Source: an uncultured Thermoguttaceae bacterium (lineage in GTDB: Bacteria; Planctomycetota; Planctomycetia; Pirellulales; Thermoguttaceae). From it: a stretch of DNA of 61,165 nucleotides. Of the stretch, positions 1 through 7,815 are shown in pieces. Location of the stretch: positions 1 through 61,165 of the forward strand of contig CALIRO010000046.1 of NCBI GenBank assembly GCA_938042245.1, in the 5' to 3' direction. The notes beneath the pieces are model-generated. The model did no database searches. It saw only the letters and a list, made by a program, of their open reading frames with translations, and was not told where the DNA came from. Made by a program: the position numbers and the translations under genes. Positions within the stretch are counted from its first letter, which is position 1. Each line of letters opens with the position of its first letter.

Positions 1-169
1 AGGATATCTTTTTACACTATATCAGAATCTCCCTCAATAGCCCCAACATATAGTGGCACTGCCAATATGAGACTCAAGATATAGTGCCTTGGAATGGGAA
101 CCGATAGGCAAAGGAACAGATTAAATGTTCATAAAGTTCACGTAATGTTCAGAATTTTGCAGAGCTTCC
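1..169. repeat. Left arm of a 169-bp inverted repeat
   Basis: Positions 1-169 match the reverse complement of 1215-1383 along their whole length. The best part is near 96-168, which includes long identical runs such as ATGGGAACCGATAGGCAAAG and ATGTTCATAAAGTTCACGTAA. The similarity stops sharply at 169 and 1215. The left end is the window edge, so this arm may be longer. No protein is encoded. Confidence 0.85.
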
Positions 170-996
170 TTGATAATCCCGGAACGCCTGGAAAATTAGG
201 GAGGAAATGGGGTCGATTTCCTTTTTGGGAAGGGTTCCTGCCCGGCCCGGACATTCCGCAGTACCGGTCCTTCCAAAAATCCTTGCCCAGGGCTAGACAA
301 GTTTTGAAAAATAAGTATGATAGTATTTAAATCTGGCTTAGGGCCTTCCGTGTACGGAGCCGCTGTCCGTATCACGCACCAGGCAATTGGAAGGGGGCAA
401 CTGCGCTATAGCGCGTTTGCAGGGAGGGCTCACCAAGGGAGAAGAGCCCGGTCCTCATAGGGGAGATGGCAAGTTTCGCCTCTGGGTTTTGTTTGGCCAA
501 AATTTCCAGCCGCAAGGGGAAACCCAACACACCAAACCCCCAGCCGGATACCGGCCGGTAAGTACCGGTCACACCTTTGGTTTGTTTCCCCCAGCCGAGG
601 GCTATAAGAATGGAACAAAGGAGGTGTCTCGCTGCCTTCCGGGCGGTTACGGGTTATCCTCTCCGCTCCATTTTCCAGACGGTAGTTTATCTCAGGGATT
701 GTCGAAGGCTTTAGAACCCTAATTGAAACAAACCATAACTTGAAACTACCACGGCACAAAAAGGGAAAAACCTACCGAAACTCACCCAGAGCGGTTGAAG
801 CCTGTTCCGTTAGAGAGTTTCATCTTACCAACATCTTCAAAAGACCAATTAGGATATGGGGAATATTTCCGGAATATCGGAGAACCTTTGCTCAGTGCCA
901 GGCGAACATCGCATGGGGTTTTCTGGAGTGGCGACAGACCTTCAAAAACTTCGTGTTTAAGGTTGAGGTGAGGATGGTGTTCATGTAAGTTTCGGT

Positions 997-1022
997 GGTC
1001 TTTTTCTGGGCTGGAAAAAGCC
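997..1022 (+). other. Hairpin CTTTTTC/GAAAAAG
   Basis: A 7-bp perfect stem, CTTTTTC with GAAAAAG, closes a 7-nt loop and is extended by GG/CC after a one-base bulge. It lies 30 bp before a terminator-like hairpin on the same strand. Together they could form the 3' part of a small RNA. Confidence 0.4.
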
Positions 1023-1051
1023 GACTAATTTTGGCCTCTTCTCTGTTCCGG

Positions 1052-1097
1052 CCCCGTCGTCTCGCCTGCTAGCTGCGAACGGCGGGGTTTTTATTTT
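1052..1097 (+). terminator. Rho-independent terminator-like hairpin
   Basis: CCCCGTCG pairs with CGGCGGGG (8 bp with one G-T wobble) and is followed directly by TTTTTATTTTT. This is a plus-strand terminator shape, yet no plus-strand gene lies upstream in the window. It may end a noncoding RNA or read-through from outside the window. Confidence 0.55.
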
Positions 1098-1214
1098 TGG
1101 CCATACCACTCCACAGAGGCCAGCCTGCAAAAAACTGTCCTCATGCACTTCCTGTGTCGCACGAAGGTCTCAGGGATTTTGGTGTCTGCGAAATTATTTA
1201 CCAGTACGACATAT

Positions 1215-1383
1215 GGAAGCTCTGCAAAATCCTGAACGTTACGTGAACTTTATGAACATTTGATCCATCCCTTTGCCTATCGGTTCCCATTGCTGGGCGC
1301 TATATATTGAGTCTAATGTTAGTAGTACTCCTATATGTTGGAGATGTTGGCAGAAGTTCCGGAATAGTATAAAAATATTTCCT
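1215..1383. repeat. Right arm of the 169-bp inverted repeat
   Basis: This is the reverse-complement partner of 1-169. In its own inverted sense it keeps the conserved block ATGGGAACCGATAGGCAAAG and the AT-rich outer end. The two arms differ by scattered substitutions and few indels, so they are diverged copies and not an assembly mirror. Confidence 0.85.
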
Positions 1384-1951
1384 TTAAACTATTCAGAGGT
1401 TCCATATTTTTGACTACTCCCAGCACGACTTTGCCAAGTTTGTACCAGTTCCGCCCAATGGTGCACCAAGGCATTCCTTCGAAAACAGGAATCCAGTTTT
1501 TGCGGTAGTTTATTGGTTTTGGACTGCGGGCTGCGCGGCGGTGACAAATGACACGGTGTCTTTGTGTTTTTGTGTGAGGAAATCCCTAGACTGCCGCTAG
1601 GGGGGGAATGAGACGTTGGCCCTTTCCCACAAAGGGAAAAGGCGAAGACGGGCGAGGGCGCCTGCCCTTGCCGCCCCCTAGGATGGAGGCACCGTCTGGC
1701 ACCGGGTAGGCAGTCTCTGGGTGAACTAAGAGGCAACTCAGTCTAACAGACTAAGTTACCACACGGTATGTTCCCCCGGGTTGGCCTTCGGATCAGCCGG
1801 ACTTTCCCGCCGGAGGAGAGGCAATGTGTTTCCGCTGTTCGGCCAGGGGAGAGACAAATGCGGCCAGATTTTCACATTTTTATCCAGCCTGGCTAGCCCT
1901 AAGTTAGGCCAGCCTTCCCGAGGGAACCGGAGAAAATACGGTTGCTCGTTT
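1384..1951. other. Intergenic region without a convincing gene
   Basis: About 570 bp between the inverted repeat and the CPBP protease gene. The minus-strand frames here have no domain or start signal. The only recognisable part is a short repeat at 1739-1826 that recurs at 14120-14206. Confidence 0.5.
1739..1826. repeat. Dispersed intergenic repeat, CAGTCTAACAGACT type, copy 1
   Basis: It begins with a small palindrome (AGTCT-AAC-AGACT) followed by AAGTTACC, passes a C/G-rich stretch, and ends with CCCGCCGGAGGAGAGGCAATG. The same order of blocks occurs at 14120-14206. The first block also occurs at 44494-44528. Confidence 0.6.
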
Positions 1952-3076
1952 TTATCCTGAGTCGGACAAGAGCAAAAAGACGGCGAGGCCGGTGGCATTA
2001 AAAGCCATGTGTAATACAATACACGTCAGCAAGCGATGGGTCCGAAAATACAAACCGCCCAAGACCAAGGAAAGCACAAATAGTGGGACGGGATCCGGGG
2101 CGATTTCTGAGGCGCCGATCAAGATCAGGAAGATTTTCGTCAGGATCATCACCACATAGACGGGGCCGACTACCAGCAGATACGCCACCAGGCCACGCCA
2201 AATATCTCGAAAACCGTGCTGGGCGGAGAGTCCGAAATCGGCCAGGCGGGCCCCACAGCTGACCATCAGAAATGCCCCTCCGACCACCAGGCTCAACAGA
2301 TTGCCAAGCCCCTGACAGATAAGTAACATGGCTAGCTCGCTGGGAGGTGTTGGGGGTCCAGCGGTCCGAAAATGCAACCCCGCAAATATTAAGGAACTGA
2401 TAATCACTGGTCCCCATCCCACCCATCTCCCCCTCGGACAACTCCTCCAGGGAAAAGACTCTGGAATTGGCGGGGGAAAGGCGTGGGGAATAGGGGATGA
2501 AACACGATCATCTCCGAGAGGTCTCTGTGGCCAAGGGCCGACGTAGCCTCGGGGGGCCCTACTCAGCCAGATCGATCGCAGTGTGCGAAGCAGGCGCCAT
2601 TCGACTTTCTCCAGCCAGCCCTGCAGCACCGCCCGGAACAGCCATTCCTCCACCACCGGAGCAGCTCCCAAAGTCATCACCACTACTGCCAGCCAAACTC
2701 CAGTACCTCGAGCTTGCCGAAGAAGTTGCTCCACCTGATGGGCGGGCTCTTGTTCTGGCGGATTGGAACGGATCAGGGGCCATTCCACGGGTGGTGGTCC
2801 CACAGGAGACGCGCTGAGCTCGGTCTGGCCAAGCGGGCTGGGCAGTTCTGCTGTCTGCCAAATCCAATGCACCAAGCTAGGCGCCAAAATAAATAGCAGA
2901 GCGAGCACCAACACATGCCAAGCCTGCCAGGGGACCGGACGGCGTGGCTGATAGGGCAGCGGATGCCGCCCCCGCCGATATTGCTCCCTAACCCAGCCCG
3001 TCAGGATCCCACTGAGGCCCAGCGCCGCTAAAAGACCTAATAAAAACAAGGCCATTTGGACCGGAGTTGCTTCCAT
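1952..3076 (-). CDS. CPBP-family intramembrane metalloprotease
   Basis: This is a multi-pass membrane protein of the CPBP (CAAX protease/Abi) family, which are integral-membrane peptidases. Three family motifs are visible: EEWLFR near residues 143-148 (the EExxxR glutamates), FAGLHF near 231-236 and HMAFNA near the C-terminus, together giving the expected Glu/His/Asn active-site set. Hydrophobic helices start right at the N-terminus. I use the ATG at 3076, preceded by AGGGGAA; a GTG 12 codons upstream (3112) is also open. A proline- and arginine-rich insert of about 60 residues separates the first two motifs, longer than usual. The substrate is unknown: prenyl-protein processing, bacteriocin self-immunity and signalling roles are all known for the family. 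It is 200 bp downstream of pgsA on the same strand. Confidence 0.88.
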   Translation of the reverse strand: MEATPVQMALFLLGLLAALGLSGILTGWVREQYRRGRHPLPYQPRRPVPWQAWHVLVLALLFILAPSLVHWIWQTAELPSPLGQTELSASPVGPPPVEWPLIRSNPPEQEPAHQVEQLLRQARGTGVWLAVVVMTLGAAPVVEEWLFRAVLQGWLEKVEWRLLRTLRSIWLSRAPRGYVGPWPQRPLGDDRVSSPIPHAFPPPIPESFPWRSCPRGRWVGWGPVIISSLIFAGLHFRTAGPPTPPSELAMLLICQGLGNLLSLVVGGAFLMVSCGARLADFGLSAQHGFRDIWRGLVAYLLVVGPVYVVMILTKIFLILIGASEIAPDPVPLFVLSLVLGGLYFRTHRLLTCIVLHMAFNATGLAVFLLLSDSG

Positions 3077-3276
3077 AAGAGCCAATTTTCCCCTGGAAAG
3101 GAACCTGTGCACCTGAGCCTAGCATCCCCGGCAACGGAAATGGCTTCCCCTTTCGCTTCACCAAGCTGAGTCCCCTCGGAGGCCGAGGCATTCCTGAGCA
3201 CTAGGCAACGCAAAGCTCCCTTTGGCCCTCAACCTGCCTGGGCAGTTCGACAAAGCGGAGGGTGGATCCCACTCAG

Positions 3277-3924
3277 CTACGAAGCCTGGGTAGCTAAAAG
3301 GCGATAGGCCGCCCTGGCATATACCAGACCGGAAAGAACCGTCTGCCCCACGGCAGCCCAGAGGCTAACCAACACAGCCCACGGGAGCCATTGGTTCAAC
3401 GGAGAACTGTCCGGCAAACTCAGGTATCCGAGGGCCGCAATGACCGCCACGGATTGGAGGAACATCTTCCATTTGCCGCTCCTCTTCGCGGAAAAATCCA
3501 CCCCCCCCTGTTCCAAAAAACTCCGTAGCGCTGTTACAAACATCTCCCGGCCCACAATCACCACTACCATCCAAGGCCGGAGTCCCCAGGGCATTTCCAC
3601 CAGCCGAGGAGCTGCCAAAAGAAAGATAAACGCCCCGCAAATAATCACCTTATCCGCAAAGGGGTCCAAAATCCGGCCTAAAAAAGTAATCTGGCCATAC
3701 CGCCGGGCATACCAGCCATCCAGCCAATCCGTCCCACAGGCCACCAAAAACAACCCCAAACTGGCCGGATATGCTTCCCAAGCCAATCCCACAAACAATA
3801 GCACCGCCAAGACCACCCGAGACCCGCTCAGCAGGTTGGGAAAGTTCCAATTGGTAGGTTGGTTACACCGGGGCTGCACGGTAGGATTCATCGCAGAACC
3901 CACAAACAAAACACCCACTGGCAT
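3277..3924 (-). CDS. pgsA: CDP-diacylglycerol--glycerol-3-phosphate 3-phosphatidyltransferase
   Basis: The enzyme makes phosphatidylglycerol phosphate from CDP-diacylglycerol and glycerol 3-phosphate in the inner membrane, the committed step to acidic phospholipids. The full CDP-alcohol phosphotransferase signature is present: DG at residues 69-70, AR at 73-74, G83, D87 and D91 (the DGxxARx8GxxxDxxxD pattern). It is 215 residues long with about five hydrophobic helices, normal for PgsA. The start is uncertain: a second ATG 11 codons in, at 3891, would give a neater N-terminus, and neither has a clear ribosome binding site. It could be another CDP-alcohol transferase, but length and motif context favour PgsA. 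It sits between rimO and the CPBP protease gene on the same strand. Confidence 0.9.
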   Translation of the reverse strand: MPVGVLFVGSAMNPTVQPRCNQPTNWNFPNLLSGSRVVLAVLLFVGLAWEAYPASLGLFLVACGTDWLDGWYARRYGQITFLGRILDPFADKVIICGAFIFLLAAPRLVEMPWGLRPWMVVVIVGREMFVTALRSFLEQGGVDFSAKRSGKWKMFLQSVAVIAALGYLSLPDSSPLNQWLPWAVLVSLWAAVGQTVLSGLVYARAAYRLLATQAS

Positions 3925-3948
3925 TCTGGGATCCGGGGCTAAAAGCTG

Positions 3949-4113
3949 GGTAACACTTCAGCCGAATGAACAAGCTGCCTGGTTGATCCCAGGAAAGCTT
4001 TTGCGTATTCCTGCCGGGCAAACAGCAGTCCAGACCACATAAACCAGCATAAAAAACTGGCTTTCTGCTTTGGCAGGAAGGTCTTGGTCCACCATTCCAC
4101 TGAACTGTTACCC
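3949..4113 (+). repeat. MITE-like element, copy 1 (165 bp, 20-bp terminal inverted repeats)
   Basis: The left end GGTAACACTTCAGCCGAATG (3949-3968) is matched by the inverted right end CATTCCACTGAACTGTTACC (4094-4113), 17 of 20 positions. The inside shares blocks in the same order with 37630-37793 and 49064-49215, including ATTCCTGC and a run of A before a TTTCTGCTTT..GCAGGA hairpin. It encodes no protein and fills most of the pgsA-rimO gap. I see no convincing target-site duplication. Confidence 0.7.
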
Positions 4114-4217
4114 CACTGGAGCGTCTTTGCATACCCTCTTTTTAGGGAAATTGTTCTCATTTTTTTCCCGCTTCTTTTTGGCCCCCCAAACAGAGGCCAA
4201 AATGCCCCCCTTCTTCT

Positions 4218-5597
4218 TTACAAAGCCACTCCTATAAGATCATACCCTTGAACGGCCACAATTTCACAGGGGACGAATTGGCCAGGGCGAAGATTTTCTC
4301 CGGTAACATACACCAGGCCATCGATTTCTGGCGCATCGGCGTAGGTTCGACCCACCCAAGCGTGCCGTTGACCGGGTACTTGCCGGTCTATGAGCACCTC
4401 CATCCGCTTCCCGATTTGGGATTCATTATACGCGAAAGCGATCTTCTGTTGGACCTGGAGCAATCGCTGCCGACGGGTTTGGCGAACCGGTTCCGGTACC
4501 TGATCGGGCATCTGGGCAGCTGAGGTGCCTGGTTCGGGGGAAAAGGCAAAGACCCCCAGGCGTTCAAACCGTTGCTGAAGCACAAAATCGATTAATTCCT
4601 GGAAGTGGGCCTCGGTTTCTCCGGGGAAGCCGACCATCAGGGTTGTGCGAATCACCAATCGGGGTATTCCCCGCCGAAGCCGCTGCAAAACCTCCTCCGT
4701 CTGGCGCCGATCCACGAGCCGATCCATCCGCCGGAGGATGGGATCGCTAATATGCTGTAGCGGCAAGTCCAAATATGGCAATATCTTACGTGCTGAAGCC
4801 ATCGTCTCGATCAGCGCCTCTCCGATGCCAACCGGATACAAATACATTAGCCGAATCCATCGGATGCCTTCCAACCGGTCTAATTGCCGGAGCAATTCGG
4901 GCAGCAGGGAGCGGCCATGGGCAAGGTCTCGGCCATAAGCGGAGGTGTCCTGAGCAATAAGGATCAGCTCTTGGACACCGTCGGCGGCCAATTCCTGGGC
5001 CTCGGCAAGGATTTGGTGGATCGGCTTGCTTCGATACGCCCCCCTTATTTGGGGGATCAGACAGAAGGAACATCGCCAATTGCAGCCGTCGGCAATCTTT
5101 AGATACCCCACATGGGGGAGGGTAATCCGCACCCTGCCCAATTCCTGCATGGCTTGGGAAGGCTGAGGGAGAAAGATGGTGCGGGGGTGTGGGTGCCCCC
5201 CAAAAATCCGATCTGCTGCCCGGACAATTTCGTCCCGGGCAAACAGCCCCACTACCTGATCCACTTCCGGATACCGGGCCAACAGCGCTTCTTTTTCCCA
5301 TTGGGGTAGGCAGCCGGCCACGATCAGACCCCGAATCCGCCCCCGGCGCTTCAGCTCCAGCATCTCTTCGATGACTTGGTAGGCCTCTTGGCGGGCCGAG
5401 GCCAAAAACGCACAAGTACTCAGGAGCACTAGATCGGCACCCTCCGGTTGGGGGACCGGTTTATAGCCGGCTGAGTATAAAAGCCCCAACATCCGCTCGG
5501 TATCCACCAGGTTTTTCGGACAGCCGAGCATCACCACCGAACAGGTGGCTTTGAACGTCTTGGTTGGGCCGATGGCGGCAGTAGCTTCGAGGTCCAT
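4218..5597 (-). CDS. rimO: Ribosomal protein S12 methylthiotransferase RimO
   Basis: This radical-SAM enzyme adds a methylthio group to the conserved aspartate of ribosomal protein S12. The N-terminal methylthiotransferase domain carries the three auxiliary cluster cysteines (C26 in LGCPKN, C62, C96). The radical-SAM cluster motif is GCNWRCSFC with C172, C176 and C179. A TRAM-type domain ends the protein. The 459-residue length fits the family. MiaB is the close relative, but the C-terminal region and the RimO-like LGCPKNLVDTE start favour RimO. The gene is transcribed away from the ImmA-like gene, with 129 bp of AT-rich DNA between them. Confidence 0.93.
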   Translation of the reverse strand: MDLEATAAIGPTKTFKATCSVVMLGCPKNLVDTERMLGLLYSAGYKPVPQPEGADLVLLSTCAFLASARQEAYQVIEEMLELKRRGRIRGLIVAGCLPQWEKEALLARYPEVDQVVGLFARDEIVRAADRIFGGHPHPRTIFLPQPSQAMQELGRVRITLPHVGYLKIADGCNWRCSFCLIPQIRGAYRSKPIHQILAEAQELAADGVQELILIAQDTSAYGRDLAHGRSLLPELLRQLDRLEGIRWIRLMYLYPVGIGEALIETMASARKILPYLDLPLQHISDPILRRMDRLVDRRQTEEVLQRLRRGIPRLVIRTTLMVGFPGETEAHFQELIDFVLQQRFERLGVFAFSPEPGTSAAQMPDQVPEPVRQTRRQRLLQVQQKIAFAYNESQIGKRMEVLIDRQVPGQRHAWVGRTYADAPEIDGLVYVTGENLRPGQFVPCEIVAVQGYDLIGVAL

Positions 5598-5643
5598 AAA
5601 AGCATTGTATCTCAGAAGTGTGGAAAAAATAAGGGGGGTCCTC

Positions 5644-5672
5644 TTGCCCTCGAATAGTGTAATAATTATACT
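5644..5672 (+). promoter_or_regulatory. Promoter of the ImmA/IrrE-like gene
   Basis: TTGCCC (5644-5649) and TATACT (5667-5672) are spaced 17 bp apart, close to the sigma-70 consensus. This would give a leader of about 48 nt before the ATG at 5727. A dyad (5655-5673) lies across the spacer and the -10 box. Confidence 0.6.
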
Positions 5673-5673
5673 A
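5655..5673. promoter_or_regulatory. 19-bp dyad, candidate operator
   Basis: TAGTGTAATAATTATACTA is an odd-centred palindrome in which 8 of 9 base pairs match. It overlaps the -10 box of the plus-strand promoter and also contains a minus-strand TATAAT (5670-5665) that could serve rimO. A protein bound here could control both genes. Confidence 0.55.
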
Positions 5674-5726
5674 TATATACAAAAATAGCAGATAACATTT
5701 TATTCATTTTTGGGAGGAATCTCTCC

Positions 5727-6452
5727 ATGCTCGCCTCGCTGGATTGGCAAGAGTATGTGGAGGTGCTGGAGGCTGTCGTGGAGGGGGTTTTGCGGGCGGC
5801 AAATGTCTCGGAGCCGCCAATCGATCCCTTTCGGATTGCCCGGAGGTTGGGTCTTCAGGTCGTCTGGGACGCGCGACTTCCGGAGCGGGGCCGATATCTG
5901 CGGCTTCGTCAAGAGGGCGGTGTCCCTCCGAGGGCTACGATGATCCTGCAACGGCATCCCAGGCCAGAACGCTGCTATTGGGCAGCCGCCCATGAATTAG
6001 GAGAACATCTGGTCTATCAGGTGGCGGATCGTCTGGGCCTGGAGGCCGAGGAGGACTGGGGGCCAGGGCGGGAACGGATCGCCAATGACCTGGCTGCGCG
6101 AATCCTTTTGCCCACTGCCTGGTTCTTCGAGGACGGGCGCAGACTGGATTGGGACCTTCGGGCCTTAAAAGTGCGATACCGGACGGCAAGCCATGAGGCA
6201 ATCGCCCGCCGGATGCTGGAGGCCGAAGAACCAGTGGTAATCAGTATATTTGACCAGGGGATGCTCTCTTGGCGGCGTGCCAATCGGCCCGGCCGAGTCC
6301 CCCCACTGGCCCAGGCAGAAACCCTCTGTTGGCGCATGGCCCACCAGCAAGGCCAAGACCACCAGCAGTATTCCGATAACCTACGGGTTCGAGCCTGGGC
6401 GGTGCACGAACCTGGCTGGCGACGAGAAATTCTGCGAACCGAAGCATGGTAA
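5727..6452 (+). CDS. ImmA/IrrE-family (DUF955) metallopeptidase-like protein
   Basis: Members are zinc peptidases that often cleave a partner repressor, as ImmA does in a conjugative element and IrrE/PprI in radiation response. The protein (241 aa) has the family layout: a helical N-terminus, a WAAAHELGEHL segment at residues 85-95, and a downstream ERIANDLAARILLP block near 116-129 that matches the usual E..AN...A...L.P ligand region. The zinc motif is odd: it reads H89-E90-L-G-E93-H94, so the second histidine is one place later than in HExxH. The ATG follows GGGAGGAA with good spacing. No XRE-type partner repressor is encoded next to it, unlike many family members, though the promoter carries a dyad. 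Activity is therefore uncertain. Confidence 0.8.
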   Translation: MLASLDWQEYVEVLEAVVEGVLRAANVSEPPIDPFRIARRLGLQVVWDARLPERGRYLRLRQEGGVPPRATMILQRHPRPERCYWAAAHELGEHLVYQVADRLGLEAEEDWGPGRERIANDLAARILLPTAWFFEDGRRLDWDLRALKVRYRTASHEAIARRMLEAEEPVVISIFDQGMLSWRRANRPGRVPPLAQAETLCWRMAHQQGQDHQQYSDNLRVRAWAVHEPGWRREILRTEAW

Positions 6453-6609
6453 CCGGCCTCCGATGGCCCCTTGGCTTAACCAGCTAAAAGATTTCCTCTC
6501 GAAAACCAGGCACGCCACCGGCGGGGAAAGACTGCAAAGCAGATGCACCAAAATATTATCTCTAGAAAAGAGGTACTCCGCCGCTTAGACACCAAGGGGG
6601 TATCCGGCG

Positions 6610-7815
6610 CTATGGGGGGTATCCGTAGCGTTGGAAATAGAATTGCCAGCGTTGGGCGATTTGGGCCCGCTGCTGCGCGGTGAGTTCATGGCGGTTGACT
6701 TGATAGTGTCGGCTTCGAGCGGCATAGGCTTCGATGGCAGGCCGGGCTAGTTCAAAATCTCCCAGCTCCAACTCTGCATAGATGCGTTTCATGACAGCCA
6801 CTGGGTCTCGGACCAGGTCTTCATAACGGACCTCGCACAATCGGCCAGGTGGGATAAGTTTCCGATCCTCTTCGAACGCCTCGTACATGCGGACTAAAGT
6901 ACGAAATACGTGTTCCTCCAGGCCTTTAAAATGGGGCCTTTGCAGCCCATGGTACCGGTAGAGGCGTTGCCAGGTCTTCATCGTCGAAGGAAACAATGCA
7001 TAGGGATCCCGGACAATATGAACAAATCGAGCCTTAGGGAACATTTCTATCAGCACCCGCACCCTAGCCGTATGCGGGGGGGATTTCAACACAATCCGTT
7101 TGGGCGATTGAACCGTCAAGGCCTGTAAAAACCGATATAAACCTTCCTTCCACTGGGCCAGTGCTTCGGAGGGAAGATCCCGCAGATCGAGGTACTGCTG
7201 AAATTGCGGTCCATGGTTGGGAAAGGCTAAGGTCAAATATGGCGAGGGAATGCCCATATTGCACAAGGCCCATTCGTCTTCCTGCGGGGCGTCCCAATGG
7301 ACCGCCATGTTGTCCATGGGACGTTTGGGCGGCAAAAACAACTGAAGCCACCAGGCAATCCACGGTCGAGAAAACAGAAAATGGTTCGGGCAGAACGAGG
7401 CGTAGGTATCTGGATAGGTATGGCGCGGATCGCTGACTAAAAGTTCATGTAGCAGCGTGGTCCCCGACCGCCAATGCCCCAACACAAACACCGGGTCTTC
7501 CACCAACCGGGTCTGGCGAATCCGCCGGCCAAAAAATATCTCCTGCAGAAGCCACAACGGAAAATTCCAACACACAGAAAAGAAGGTCAAAAGCCCGGCC
7601 ATAGCCCATCGGCTGGGATGAATGGCAAAACGGTTCTGCCACAACAGGCCAAACCAGCCCGATGGACACATTCCGGTCCAAATGCGCAGTTCCCAAAAAT
7701 GTTCTTTAGCGCCGCCGTCTCCTGCCGACTGGGGCAGAGCTGGCGGTGGGCTTAGCCGGACTCCTGGTCGGGGCAGTTCGGATAGTACCTCTTCTGGGTA
7801 TTTGCTCGTTCGCAT
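6610..7815 (-). CDS. Sulfotransferase family protein
   Basis: The protein (401 aa from this start) resembles PAPS-dependent sulfotransferases, which move sulfate from PAPS to hydroxyl or amine groups of sugars, peptides or small molecules. GHWRSGTTLLHELL near residue 115 is the 5'-phosphosulfate loop, and RFVHIVRDPYALFPST near residue 265 is the 3'-phosphate site. Hydrophobic residues near 60-90 suggest a membrane-associated N-terminus. No start is available that avoids overlap with the upstream dehydrogenase gene: the ATG at 7815 overlaps it by 64 bp and an earlier one at 7860 by 109 bp. Neither has a strong ribosome binding site, so translational coupling is possible. The acceptor is unknown. 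Confidence 0.85.
   Translation of the reverse strand: MRTSKYPEEVLSELPRPGVRLSPPPALPQSAGDGGAKEHFWELRIWTGMCPSGWFGLLWQNRFAIHPSRWAMAGLLTFFSVCWNFPLWLLQEIFFGRRIRQTRLVEDPVFVLGHWRSGTTLLHELLVSDPRHTYPDTYASFCPNHFLFSRPWIAWWLQLFLPPKRPMDNMAVHWDAPQEDEWALCNMGIPSPYLTLAFPNHGPQFQQYLDLRDLPSEALAQWKEGLYRFLQALTVQSPKRIVLKSPPHTARVRVLIEMFPKARFVHIVRDPYALFPSTMKTWQRLYRYHGLQRPHFKGLEEHVFRTLVRMYEAFEEDRKLIPPGRLCEVRYEDLVRDPVAVMKRIYAELELGDFELARPAIEAYAARSRHYQVNRHELTAQQRAQIAQRWQFYFQRYGYPP

Larger units (their letters stand above)
170..1214. other. Gene-free spacer between the inverted-repeat arms
   Basis: Short open frames exist here on both strands, but none has a recognisable domain, a ribosome binding site or coding-like composition. 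I found no transposase or recombinase remnant. The only structured parts are two hairpins near the right end, listed separately (997-1022 and 1052-1097). The spacer could hold a noncoding RNA or be the decayed inside of a mobile element. Confidence 0.5.

Noticed and set aside
372..988. Several overlapping open frames of 66-111 codons on both strands near the left edge
   Set aside because: No domain, no ribosome binding site, no conserved-looking composition, and mutual overlap. Treated as noncoding.
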